Origin: Flavobacteriales bacterium UBA2104
GTDB lineage: Bacteria > Bacteroidota > Bacteroidia > Flavobacteriales_D > Crocinitomicaceae
DNA length: 64,000 nt
Direction of reading: 5' to 3'
Assembly (NCBI GenBank): GCA_002331485.1
Contig: DCYS01000003.1
Span: 507 to 64,506, forward strand
This document shows, one piece after another, positions 52,729 to 61,812 of this stretch. The number at the start of each line of letters is the position of its first letter. The first letter of the stretch is position 1. The translations under genes and the position numbers were made by a program. A model generated the notes under the pieces. It was not told the origin of the DNA. It did not search any database and saw nothing but the letters and a program-made list of their open reading frames with translations.

Positions 52729-55700
52729 TCACATCTCAATCCCAACACCGATCTTTTCTAACAAATACGGGTTGTGTTCAATCACCAAAATATCATTCTC
52801 CTGACTAAGTTTCTCGAGGATACCGTATAGCAGATCAATATCTGCAAAATGGAGGCCTGTACTTGGTTCATCCAACACGTAGAGCTGATTATTGGCCTTG
52901 TTGTTGAGCCAGTTCATGAGTAATAGACGTTGTTGTTCTCCTGAAGAAAGAGAGCGTACCGGTTGGTCGAGGTTTAAATGCGATAATCCTATGTCGGTCA
53001 ATTGATCGAGTAGAGCAGTGGTCTTCTTGGAAACAGTATGATCCTTGAGCCATTCAATTAAATCGGATAAGTTCAATGCTAATACATCTGCGATCGACTT
53101 TCCATCTATCGTATAGGCGAGTATCTTGTCGTTGTAGCGCTTTCCATTACAGGCAGTACAGGTTTCAATGTGATTAGCCGTGACATCCAGACTCGTTTCA
53201 ACAGTTCCTGTTCCTTTACAGTTTGGACATTGACTGCCTTTTGTCTTGTAGGAGAAATCACGCGCTTTGCCATCGGTTCCTGCCGCAAAGATCTTAGCTA
53301 GTTCTTTGAGTAGGTCAAGGTGATCGACCAACAACGTGTTCCATTGAGAGCGCAACGGTTTGGTTTCAAAATAGTGCGCTCCTGCATACTTTTTCGGTAT
53401 ATCTATTTCCGAACAGTGAATCGGTTTTCCTTCGTTCATACTCGGGATCAAAACATCTTTTACCAGTGTCGTTTTTCCCACGCCTGACTTCCCTGTGATG
53501 GCAGTAATACCTCCGATGTATAACTTTAGATCATTATACCTAACTGTATGTTTATCAATATCTTTTAACACTATACTTCGTTCACCTTCTTTAAGCGAAA
53601 CGGATTGGGTAGGTGTCTTCAAGAAAGGGTGACAATCCGATCGTTTAAACAGTCCTTTTGGCGTTCCTTGATAAATGATTTCACCTCCAGATTTCCCTGC
53701 TTTGGGTCCGATTTCGATCAGGTGTTCCGCGGCCTGAATGATCGTTTTGTTATGTTCGATCACGATCACGGTATTGCCTGTGTCGATCAATTCCTGAAGC
53801 AATTGAATTAGGTCTGGAATATTGTCATTCGATAATCCAGCAGAAGGTTCGTCCAGCAAGTAAGTGATCCCCTTTAATGGACTATTTAATTGTTTGATCA
53901 ATTCTACGCGCTGATTCTCACCACCTGAAAGCGTAGGTGATTTACGGTTCAACTGTAAATGATCAATGTGAAGTTGTTGCGCACGTTCAATTGTATTCTC
54001 CAGGTGTGGGCGGATCTTCGCAATGAGTTGCTGATCGATCTCGGCTGCTGCATCAGTTTGTTTCAGCCATTCCGCCAACTCAGAAAGATTCATCGATTTG
54101 ATGTCGTGTATCGATCGATCCGCAAGGTGAACAGTAAGTCGTTCTTTCTTTAATCCACTACCATTACAGGTTGTACATGTTTCATAGGAGAACAGATCTG
54201 TCAATTGCTTGATGTTCTTGTTCTTGCGTGTCATGTAGTATTCTTCCTGCAAATAATGGATCAAGCCTTCCCATTTCATTGCGATCTCCTGCTGACCTTC
54301 ACGTGTTTTGGTCTTGAACTTCCAGGTCGCTTTCCATTCAGTATCATCCGCCCCATGAAGAATGATGTCTTTTTGTGCGTCTGAGAGCTCATTCCATGGT
54401 GTATCCATCGTAAATCCATGTGCTATACCTACTTGTTCCAGGATCGACATATATTGTCCGCCAGGCTCCCCATAATAAGCCATCGCTTTATTGTGGAGAA
54501 AAAGTCCACCATTAATACTTAACGCAGAATCGATGATCATTTTGTTCAGATCAGGAACCAGTGCCTGACCAATTCCATCACAAACGATACATTTACCCAA
54601 TTCATGATTATCGGAGAAGTGACTGGCCGATAGCTCTTCACCATTATAGTTTGCCTTACGCGAGAATGCAAAACGCAAGATCTTATCAATCCCCGTTTGC
54701 TTAGCAATATCAGACCGCTGTGAATAGTTCTTTTGCTTACGCGTTACGCAAATAGTAGGAGAGAGGCCATCGATCGTTTCAACTTCGAACTGATAGTTTA
54801 CGCCCACTCTTGATTGCTGATAGCTCGAGAACTGCTTGCTCATTTCCTGTTGTCCGTATCCATGTAAGGTATCGATCACCAGTGATGATTTCCCTGATCC
54901 AGAGATCCCTGTTACTACCGTTAACTTTCCTTTGGGTAGATTTAGGTCCAGGTCTTTCAAATGATGCGTTCGTGCACCTCGTATAATGATCGTGTCTTTT
55001 CGTTGATCTTTGAGCGTTTCCTGGTCTTCCTGCTTAATCTTTGGTGCATTGTCGAGTAATGCATCTCCCTGTTCCTGGAACAACTGATGATTCTCAAAAC
55101 AAACGATACCTGCCGTTTCCTTTTTGAGTTTGTGTAAAGCATTCAGTAACTGTTGCACGTTTTGCTGATGTAGACCGATACTTGGTTCTTCCAGCAATAA
55201 CAGAGTACTTTTCGTTTTCTTGGCAAAATGCTTGGTCAGCTTGATCCGTTGCGCTTCACCACCGGATAAGGTATTGGAGGGTTGACCTAATTTAATATAA
55301 CCCAATCCTAGTTGCATCATAAGATCCAGGATCTTTGTTATTTTCTGTTCAGAAGAAAAGAATTCACGAGCTTGTTCAATACTCAAACCATAGATATCCG
55401 CGATATTCTTTCCGATCCAATCGACTTCAAGGACTTCTTTTTTAAATCGCTTTCCATTACAAGTCGGACAAACTTGATTCACTGATCCCATAACACTCAT
55501 AGATAACGTGATCACTCCAGCGCCTTCACAGGCCTCACAGCGTCCTTTCTTGTTATTGAAGGAAAAGGCACTTTTACCAAGCTTTAGTTCTTTGGCTTTC
55601 GGTGTTTTCGCCAACAGGTCCCGGATTTTATCTGCCAAGCCTGTGTAGGTCGACGGATTACTTCGTGCTGTCTTTCCGATCGGTTGATCCGATACTGTTA

Positions 55701-57213
55701 CGTGATTGAGTTCGTTTGTAGAGCAATACTGATCGATCTGATGAACGACTTCTTTTGTTTTTCGCGTAAGGACAATCAATTCTTGTGGGCCAAACGTTAA
55801 GTCGCTATTCGATAACTTTCTGGGAGAGTCTGAATGAGTTTTTCTACTACGTATAGCCTGCAGCGTAGCGCTCTCGATATTCTTTGTGTTGAAAAAGTCC
55901 TTCGTTGTGCCATTAAAAACGATCTCTCCACCATGAATTCCAGCCTTTGGACCTAGTTCTATGATCCAATCAGCCGTTCGAATGAAATCCAGATCGTGTT
56001 CTACAACCATGACAGTATTCCCACGACTGATCAAACGTTTCAGAATGTGTAACAAGTGATTCTGATAATCGTTGGAAAGCCCTATTGATGGTTCGTCAAA
56101 TACGTACAAGATCCCTTGTAAATTACTGTTTACTTGGTTAATGAGCTTGATCCGCTGAGCATCGCCCGAAGAGATCTCTGCACTCAACGTGCTTAGCTTA
56201 AAATCGCGCATTCCCAGGCGAATCAAGTCGTAGAGCTTCGTTTTGAGCTGATCGACAAGTTTCTGTTCACCCTCGTCAAAGGAATGGTTAAGCAGTTCTT
56301 CATACAACTGATCCAGCGATAATTCCATCCATTCATGGAAATTCATTCCTTTCCAAGTGTAGGTGAGATGTTCAGCCTTAATACGTGCTCCGTGACAACT
56401 GGGACATTCTCTAGCGCTTACAAATCGAAGGATGTTCTTGTTTCGATCACGTTTCAGAATATCCCGCATAATGGGCAACACTCCTTTGTAGAAACCTTCT
56501 TCACGAGGTTTTGCTTTGATCCCAGACCATTTCAATCTTGATTCTAGTCCGTGTTTACCATAATATACTTTGACTCGTTCACTCCCGTTTAAGATGACGT
56601 CTTTCTGTTCATCAGAAAGGTCCTTCCAGGGGATGTCTACATTGAATCCATGGGCTTCACAGACCTTATTTAATTCTTCTACTGTTACTTGAGAATAAGT
56701 AATGTAACCATTTGGCAATGTAGTTGTTATGACACCTTCTCTTAACGTGAGGTTTTCATCTCCAACGAGTTTATCGATATCTATATATTCTTCTTCACCA
56801 ATTCCGTTACATACTTCACAAGCCCCTTTCGGATGATTAAAGGAAAACAATGATTTGCTCATCGTTTCATCTGCTGAATAGCGAGCAAAAAGAATTCGAA
56901 AAACAGGGGTAAGCTCTGACAAGGTACCAAATGTTGCATTGGTCGATTGAAACCGTTTGGTTTGCTCTACTTTGATCACTGGAGGCAACCCTTGAATATC
57001 ATCCACTTCTGCAGTAGGGATCGTAAACCCATTTTGCTGATTATACTGCGGCAAACTCTCCAGAAAATAACGATACCCTTCATTTGCTATCACGCCCATA
57101 GCCAGTGAAGACTTCCCAGATCCTGATAAACCAGTCACTACGATCAGCTGATCTTCGGGAATTTCCAGATCAATATTCTTTAGGTTGTTTTGATGGGCGT
57201 TTGTAATGCGCAT
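52729..57213 (-). CDS. Tandem double UvrA-like ABC ATPase
   Basis: 1494 residues, about 1.6 times a normal UvrA, built of two UvrA-like halves (1-740 and 741-1494) and four ATPase domains. Walker A motifs: GLSGSGKSS at 28-36, none in the second domain (472-490 reads LTFGPQELIVLTRKTKEVV), GISGSGKSS at 769-777 and GKSGVGKTT at 1241-1249. ABC signatures are at 347-354, 649-656, 1096-1102 and 1423-1429. Zinc CxxC pairs are at 132/135, 270/273, 559/562, 582/585, 875/878, 1013/1016, 1329/1332 and 1352/1355. The UvrB-binding domain is missing (LFARY at 108-112 runs directly into LFSFN). This fits a class II-like UvrA with a role outside excision repair. Confidence 0.9.
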   Translation of the reverse strand: MRITNAHQNNLKNIDLEIPEDQLIVVTGLSGSGKSSLAMGVIANEGYRYFLESLPQYNQQNGFTIPTAEVDDIQGLPPVIKVEQTKRFQSTNATFGTLSELTPVFRILFARYSADETMSKSLFSFNHPKGACEVCNGIGEEEYIDIDKLVGDENLTLREGVITTTLPNGYITYSQVTVEELNKVCEAHGFNVDIPWKDLSDEQKDVILNGSERVKVYYGKHGLESRLKWSGIKAKPREEGFYKGVLPIMRDILKRDRNKNILRFVSARECPSCHGARIKAEHLTYTWKGMNFHEWMELSLDQLYEELLNHSFDEGEQKLVDQLKTKLYDLIRLGMRDFKLSTLSAEISSGDAQRIKLINQVNSNLQGILYVFDEPSIGLSNDYQNHLLHILKRLISRGNTVMVVEHDLDFIRTADWIIELGPKAGIHGGEIVFNGTTKDFFNTKNIESATLQAIRSRKTHSDSPRKLSNSDLTFGPQELIVLTRKTKEVVHQIDQYCSTNELNHVTVSDQPIGKTARSNPSTYTGLADKIRDLLAKTPKAKELKLGKSAFSFNNKKGRCEACEGAGVITLSMSVMGSVNQVCPTCNGKRFKKEVLEVDWIGKNIADIYGLSIEQAREFFSSEQKITKILDLMMQLGLGYIKLGQPSNTLSGGEAQRIKLTKHFAKKTKSTLLLLEEPSIGLHQQNVQQLLNALHKLKKETAGIVCFENHQLFQEQGDALLDNAPKIKQEDQETLKDQRKDTIIIRGARTHHLKDLDLNLPKGKLTVVTGISGSGKSSLVIDTLHGYGQQEMSKQFSSYQQSRVGVNYQFEVETIDGLSPTICVTRKQKNYSQRSDIAKQTGIDKILRFAFSRKANYNGEELSASHFSDNHELGKCIVCDGIGQALVPDLNKMIIDSALSINGGLFLHNKAMAYYGEPGGQYMSILEQVGIAHGFTMDTPWNELSDAQKDIILHGADDTEWKATWKFKTKTREGQQEIAMKWEGLIHYLQEEYYMTRKNKNIKQLTDLFSYETCTTCNGSGLKKERLTVHLADRSIHDIKSMNLSELAEWLKQTDAAAEIDQQLIAKIRPHLENTIERAQQLHIDHLQLNRKSPTLSGGENQRVELIKQLNSPLKGITYLLDEPSAGLSNDNIPDLIQLLQELIDTGNTVIVIEHNKTIIQAAEHLIEIGPKAGKSGGEIIYQGTPKGLFKRSDCHPFLKTPTQSVSLKEGERSIVLKDIDKHTVRYNDLKLYIGGITAITGKSGVGKTTLVKDVLIPSMNEGKPIHCSEIDIPKKYAGAHYFETKPLRSQWNTLLVDHLDLLKELAKIFAAGTDGKARDFSYKTKGSQCPNCKGTGTVETSLDVTANHIETCTACNGKRYNDKILAYTIDGKSIADVLALNLSDLIEWLKDHTVSKKTTALLDQLTDIGLSHLNLDQPVRSLSSGEQQRLLLMNWLNNKANNQLYVLDEPSTGLHFADIDLLYGILEKLSQENDILVIEHNPYLLEKIGVGIEM

Positions 57214-57258
57214 GAAATCATTTTTGATTTGGGAGGGTTAAGATAAGAGAAATAATAC

Positions 57259-57313
57259 AACTGTCGGGGCGTATTATAACTGTTGGGACGTATTGCAATA
57301 CGTCCCAACAGTT
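57259..57313. repeat. REP element upstream of the RAYT gene
   Basis: A half copy (AACTGTCGGGGCGTATTAT, 57259-57277) is followed directly by a perfect 36-bp palindrome (57278-57313) whose centre reads GGGACGTATT/AATACGTCCC. The half copy and the palindrome's left arm are tandem 19-bp repeats. Confidence 0.85.
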
Positions 57314-57378
57314 GTGAAGTAAAATTAATCTCCATTGAATAATTTTCCTTATCTTAAATAGAAACCAAACCTAAATCA

Positions 57379-57927
57379 ATGTATAATCCAAAATATCATG
57401 ATCGCCAGAGCACTCGTCTGAAAGGCTATAATTACGGTGATCGAGGAAACTACTTTATAACAATAGTCACTGAAGAAAGACGAAAACTTTTCGGAGAAAT
57501 TAAAGAAGGGAGAATGCTACTGAATTCAATTGGATTAATCGTGTTAGAAGAATGGTGTAAAACTGCTAAATTAAGGGAACACGTTGAACTAGATGAATTT
57601 GTGATCATGCCTGATCATTTTCATGCTATTGTCCGAATTAACTATTCTTTGAGTGATCAGCAACCCGGAAAATTCGAATCTCCATCCAAGAATCTAGGTT
57701 CCTTAATCAGGGGATTTAAAGGTTCGGTAATGAGAAGGCTAAAGAATATTACTTCAATTGAGTTGTCGGAAAACATTGAAATTCTGAGTGAAATAAGGTC
57801 GCTTAATCTAAACAGAAGTATCTGGCAACGTAATTATTATGATCGCATTATTAGAGATATGAGAGAGCTGTCCAATACGAGGAGATATATCCGAGATAAT
57901 CCATTGAGGTGGAAAGAGAGAGATTGA
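57379..57927 (+). CDS. REP-associated tyrosine transposase (RAYT, IS200/Y1 family)
   Basis: 182 residues, full length for a RAYT. It carries YNYGDRGNYFITIVTEERRKLFGEI near residues 15-40, the metal-binding HUH motif in DEFVIMPDHFHAIVRI near 72-87 (His-Phe-His) and the nucleophile tyrosine region IWQRNYYDRIIRD near 154-166. These enzymes cut single-stranded REP hairpins. REP palindromes flank it on both sides, so the gene and its likely substrates are both here. No further transposase or target duplication was seen. Confidence 0.93.
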   Translation: MYNPKYHDRQSTRLKGYNYGDRGNYFITIVTEERRKLFGEIKEGRMLLNSIGLIVLEEWCKTAKLREHVELDEFVIMPDHFHAIVRINYSLSDQQPGKFESPSKNLGSLIRGFKGSVMRRLKNITSIELSENIEILSEIRSLNLNRSIWQRNYYDRIIRDMRELSNTRRYIRDNPLRWKERD

Positions 57928-57936
57928 AAAAAAAAG

Positions 57937-58018
57937 GTCGGGGCGTATTGCAATACGCCCCGACATTTTTTAAGCAATACGCCCCAACCTTTTTTATTAA
58001 ACCCCAACCTTTTTTATT
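57937..58018. repeat. REP element downstream of the RAYT gene
   Basis: A perfect 28-bp palindrome (57937-57964, centre GGGGCGTATT/AATACGCCCC) lies 9 bp after the RAYT stop. It is followed by a truncated half (GCAATACGCCCCAACC) and two exact 17-bp copies of CCCCAACCTTTTTTATT at 57982-57998 and 58002-58018. The half copies are inverted relative to the one at 57259. Confidence 0.85.
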
Positions 58019-58031
58019 TCTCTCCCATCTT

Positions 58032-58490
58032 TTACTCGTTCTTAAACATCTTAGCATCTCGCGTATTCTTTTGAACGGCGATCGATGCGAAAAGAGCGAG
58101 TGTATAGGACATAGCGTAAAACCCTTTTTCGCTTAAAAAGAGATCTGCGTTGCGCAGTCCGATGACGAGAAGAACTAATGAGGCAAGCGTAGTAAACCAG
58201 CTTATGCCGTAATAGATATCGGTTACTTCAATTCCTTCAGCTCGGTCTCTTACACACTTCTGGACGGATATTGCAGAGAAGAGTCCGAATAGAATCAATA
58301 CAAAGTAGTATCCCTTTTCATTCAGTTCCATATCTGCATTCCAGAGTCCTACGCAATAAGAAATGAGTCCAAGTCCTAGCGGAAACCATGAAGCTCCAAT
58401 AAAAGCAGGAGTAGGTTTCATGTTGTTGGTTTTGTTCTGATCCTTTTTATCAGGATTCTTGATTTCTACTGTTTCATTTTCTGTTATCAT
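58032..58490 (-). CDS. YiaA/YiaB two-helix domain membrane protein
   Basis: 152 residues with four membrane helices arranged as two copies of a YiaA/B helix pair: SWFPLGLGLISYCVGLWNADMELNEKGYYFVLILFGLFSAISVQKCVRD and SWFTTLASLVLLVIGLRNADLFLSEKGFYAMSYTLALFASIAVQKNTRD, each with the GLxNADxxLxEKG...QKxxRD pattern. The N-terminal 30 residues are charged and cytoplasmic. The family has no established function. The stop lies 13 bp from the REP cluster. Confidence 0.88.
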   Translation of the reverse strand: MITENETVEIKNPDKKDQNKTNNMKPTPAFIGASWFPLGLGLISYCVGLWNADMELNEKGYYFVLILFGLFSAISVQKCVRDRAEGIEVTDIYYGISWFTTLASLVLLVIGLRNADLFLSEKGFYAMSYTLALFASIAVQKNTRDAKMFKNE

Positions 58491-58642
58491 GACATTTCGA
58501 TTTAAAGTTGGTTCAAAGTTGAGAAGGAAATGTCGATGAATAAAGATAGATATCGAGTAGTTATTACTATATTGATAAGTTTATATATATTTATATATCT
58601 GATAATAAGTACTTTAAGATATTATATAATTACAATATACGT

Positions 58643-60154
58643 ATGCATAAAGAATTGATAAATATCATGTCTCCACAAGAGAAAAGTGGATTTGTAACCT
58701 TCTTAAAGGATAGAAATAAGCGGAATACGAACAGGGGAGTATTGATGTTTAAAGGATGGTTAGATGGTTCATCAGAACGATTAAAAAAAGAATTGAACAC
58801 GAATGCCTACAATGTCTTAAAGAAAAGAACAACAGATCTTTTACTGGAGTATATTGCTCAGTCGGCAATGTATTCTTTTGACACAATGGACTGGGAGATC
58901 AATAAAGACCTGATGATCGCGAAACGCTTGCTATCGAATGAACCAACAAAGACTGGTTTTAAACTATTGAAGAATGCGGAGAAAAAAGCACGAAAACATC
59001 GACGATACAACAGGCTAGATGAAGTTTATCAACTAGCATTAACTTATAGTTATCATCCTTTGTCCGAGGCGCAAGAAGAAATAATCACAAAGCTTCAAAA
59101 GAATGAGGAAAACTTGAATTACCAAAGGTATATTAATCGGTTGTATGCGAAGATTAGAAAAGCCTTCTATCAAGCGGAGTTCAACGGAGAGACAATAGAT
59201 CTTAAATCCATCGTAACGGACCCTTTTAGAAAGTTTCAGCAAGAAACACCTGAAGCAGTACTAACGTATTCTGACCTTTATAAGATCATTCAGATACTGG
59301 ATATCTATGCAGCTCAAGTCCGAAACTATTATGAGATCGGATCATTTATTGAAGACCAATGGAAGAGAGTTGAAGGGCATCATCCCGAAACAGCATTCGA
59401 TGTGCGCTACAAGATCGAGATCATCTACCTATTGGCAAATATTCATTTCAGGAAGAAAGACTTCTCAAAAAGTATGTATTATTTGAGAGAATTGGAAAAA
59501 GAACTGGAACAACAAGGTAATTTGATCGATCACCAATATCAAGTGCAATTTGCCACACTCAAAGCATTAAATCTCCATTTTTCTGATCGTTCTGAAGAAG
59601 CATTGAAGGAACTAGAAAGGTTATTGGAAAGTAAGAAACATCCAAAGAAACAATTATACACTAGCATTCTCACCAAATGTTTGATATTGTTTCATCAAGG
59701 AGCATTTAAATTAACTGCGCGACTTTTAAACGAATTGAGTAATTCAGATAAGTGGTATGAGAAAACAGTGGGTATTGACTGGAACATACATCGAAAATTG
59801 ATGGAGATCCTTCTCTATGTGGAACTCGAGCATATTGATCTCGCGGTTTCTAGATTAAAAAGTTTTAAGCGAAAGTATAAGCGACAGTTAAGTGATCAAC
59901 GAAATGAGCAGGCTATTCCGTTTCTCAATTTGCTTCAAACGTACATTGATCAGCCATTGGATGTAAATAAAGAGTCTTTCAGATCTATGGTTGAAGAATC
60001 ATTTGATTGGAGAGCTAAAGAGGAAGAAGATCTCTTCTTTATGTGTTTTTATGCCTGGCTTAAATCTAAAATGGAAAACCAGCCTTTATATCGAACCACG
60101 CTTGATTTGCTGAATCATCACGATGAAATTTCACAATACTACAATGAAATTTAA
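58643..60154 (+). CDS. Helical-repeat protein of unknown function, with 3' end inside a repeat array
   Basis: 503 residues, soluble, almost entirely helical, rich in Lys, Glu, Leu and Tyr. Pairs of helices such as YKIEIIYLLANIHFRKKDFSKSMYYLRELEKEL near residues 255-290 suggest TPR-like repeats, but no family is named by eye. The last eleven codons (GATGAAATTTCACAATACTAC...) are themselves the first units of the 21-bp tandem array that continues beyond the stop, so the C-terminus (DEISQYYNEI) may be recent or eroded. The gene stands alone with 150 bp of AT-rich upstream DNA. Confidence 0.75.
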   Translation: MHKELINIMSPQEKSGFVTFLKDRNKRNTNRGVLMFKGWLDGSSERLKKELNTNAYNVLKKRTTDLLLEYIAQSAMYSFDTMDWEINKDLMIAKRLLSNEPTKTGFKLLKNAEKKARKHRRYNRLDEVYQLALTYSYHPLSEAQEEIITKLQKNEENLNYQRYINRLYAKIRKAFYQAEFNGETIDLKSIVTDPFRKFQQETPEAVLTYSDLYKIIQILDIYAAQVRNYYEIGSFIEDQWKRVEGHHPETAFDVRYKIEIIYLLANIHFRKKDFSKSMYYLRELEKELEQQGNLIDHQYQVQFATLKALNLHFSDRSEEALKELERLLESKKHPKKQLYTSILTKCLILFHQGAFKLTARLLNELSNSDKWYEKTVGIDWNIHRKLMEILLYVELEHIDLAVSRLKSFKRKYKRQLSDQRNEQAIPFLNLLQTYIDQPLDVNKESFRSMVEESFDWRAKEEEDLFFMCFYAWLKSKMENQPLYRTTLDLLNHHDEISQYYNEI

Positions 60155-60353
60155 CAACACACACATGAAGTTGCCCGGCACGTGCATGAAATTTCACAAC
60201 ACAACGATGAAATTTAACAACACACGGGCAAAGTTCCATTTCCAACGCATGATGTTGTGTTGCCCATCAATGATTTTCCGTTGCCGGGTTATGAAATACT
60301 GAAACACACGCATGATATTGCATTGCACATCGATGATTGTGCGTTGCACACGC
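60123..60353. repeat. Eleven 21-bp tandem repeat units
   Basis: Units start at 60123, 60144, 60165, 60186, 60207, 60228, 60249, 60270, 60291, 60312 and 60333, with a strict 21-bp period. Ten of the eleven begin ATGA and most have TT at positions 7-8; the rest varies between an AACAACACA form (units 1, 2, 4, 5) and a GTTGCAC form (7, 8, 10, 11). The period spans the stop of the helical gene. It fills most of the 382-bp gap before 60537; the remainder holds no recognised element. Confidence 0.88.
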
Positions 60354-60536
60354 GCTAGAGACACCGTCAATGCTGCGAAGATATCTAAAACAGTTAAAAT
60401 TAGCCAGACCCACATGCATAATATACATTTGCTAATGATCTTCTGAATTGTGGATAACATCCTTAGGTCTAAATCACTCATAGCGAATATATTCCTTACT
60501 TTTAATCCCGAATTACTACTAATAAAACAAATAAAT

Positions 60537-60920
60537 ATGAGATCATTTAAAGGAATCGCTATTTTAGTGATAGGATTACTATTAGTTGCTAGTTGCGGTA
60601 GCTCTGATAAAGGTCAGAAGTTTGCTGATAAATTCTTTAAGCTGGCTATTCAAGGGGATTATGAAAAAGCGGGCACAATGCTGGAAGAGAAGCCGAATAC
60701 GAATCTAGATCCAGTTGCAGCGGTTGAAAGTTTCGCAAATAGTCCAAAGTATGGAAAGCTGAAATCAGCCAAGAAAGGACTTGGATTCAATACAAATATC
60801 AATAACGGAGTAACTACTATAAAGCTTCCATATAGTTTGGTTTATGAAAATGGTGAGTACAATACGAATGTGACGATCATTGATCGTGGAATGGGAATGA
60901 AGATCTCTTATATTGAATAA
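60537..60920 (+). CDS. Small lipoprotein (DUF4878-like)
   Basis: 127 residues from the ATG at 60537 (MRSFKGIAILVIGLLLVASC, lipobox LVASC); the frame is open further upstream, but that part has no signal. The mature domain (KFADKFFKLAIQGDYEKAGTMLEE, then FNTNINNGVTTIKLPYSLVYENGEYNTNVTII) has the NTF2-like pattern of DUF4878 lipoproteins, in which a helix pair packs on a curved sheet. It starts just before the next lipoprotein gene with a 19-bp gap, so the two likely form an operon. Confidence 0.78.
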   Translation: MRSFKGIAILVIGLLLVASCGSSDKGQKFADKFFKLAIQGDYEKAGTMLEEKPNTNLDPVAAVESFANSPKYGKLKSAKKGLGFNTNINNGVTTIKLPYSLVYENGEYNTNVTIIDRGMGMKISYIE

Positions 60921-60939
60921 TATAAACCGATCTCAAACC

Positions 60940-61812
60940 ATGAAGTATATTTCATATTTATTCGTTTTATTATTCTCTTTATCATGGCTGTCTTCATGTG
61001 AAAATGAGACTCCAGAAGATGAATCCCCGAAAGAAGTTAACGAGGAAATTCAGATTCAAGCTGAAGAGGCAGAAGCTGATATAGTCACAATTGAGCAGGA
61101 GGCTACTGATGAAGCGGCTGAATTGGATATGAATGATTATACCAGTGAGCTGACTGGGATTGAAAAACACTATGTCCAAAATGATCCTTTACGGTTATAT
61201 ACTTTGCTAAAATTCAAAGAAGATGAGCGGTATAAACAGGTAGGCGAAGCGATCAAAGAAAAAGAAGGAATCTTCCCCGATCACATTATAGACCTGGATC
61301 AAAAGAGCGGATATATTCAGTTTTCTCAGCCTTCCATCGATTGTATAACGACAATGGTATACTGGAATCTATCAAATGGAGAACAGCTAATTGGTAGAGC
61401 AGAGAATTGTTGTACCATGTTCTGTGATGGAGATGTCTATTTCCAATCTTACGCTGAGGAAGACGGTTATGTGAAAAGAGATGTAAACTTGGTTATTCCA
61501 GAGTATAACAATTTGAGAAAGCTAATGCCGGATGGTCACGTCGAAGAAGATGGAGGTTATGATACTTCAATCAAACTGCCGAAAGAAGGTAAGAACATTG
61601 AATACTGTATTGATGACGATTGTAAAGAACTGATTTGGAAAAACGGTATTTTTTCAGTGGATATGGATGCTGAGGAAGAAGAGAATTCTGAAAATGTGGA
61701 AGAAGCAGTGAATGTCCCTGAAGTATTGGATGTTCGCGAAGATCCGGATTATGTTGGTACGCCATGTAAATATGTCGATGGCGAGTGTATTCGACATGAT
61801 CATGGTAAGTGA
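60940..61812 (+). CDS. Acidic lipoprotein of unknown function
   Basis: 290 residues from the ATG at 60940 (MKYISYLFVLLFSLSWLSSC, lipobox). A long Glu/Asp-rich linker (residues 22-60) precedes a domain with YIQFSQPSIDCITTMVYWNLSNGEQLIGRAENCCTMFCDGDVYFQSY, holding a Cys-Cys pair and further cysteines, and a second acidic tail that closes with a Cys-x6-Cys pair (CKYVDGEC). Paired cysteines suggest disulfides in the periplasm. No family is recognised. Its stop meets the convergent wbqC stop. Confidence 0.72.
   Translation: MKYISYLFVLLFSLSWLSSCENETPEDESPKEVNEEIQIQAEEAEADIVTIEQEATDEAAELDMNDYTSELTGIEKHYVQNDPLRLYTLLKFKEDERYKQVGEAIKEKEGIFPDHIIDLDQKSGYIQFSQPSIDCITTMVYWNLSNGEQLIGRAENCCTMFCDGDVYFQSYAEEDGYVKRDVNLVIPEYNNLRKLMPDGHVEEDGGYDTSIKLPKEGKNIEYCIDDDCKELIWKNGIFSVDMDAEEEENSENVEEAVNVPEVLDVREDPDYVGTPCKYVDGECIRHDHGK

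Noticed and set aside
60123..60353. 21-bp repeat array considered as a CRISPR array
   Set aside because: Units abut without spacers, the period is 21 bp and there are no cas genes; it is a tandem repeat.
60194..60481. Minus-strand frame of 95 codons through the repeat array
   Set aside because: It is open because a 21-bp period keeps frame; no independent support such as a promoter, a signal or homology.
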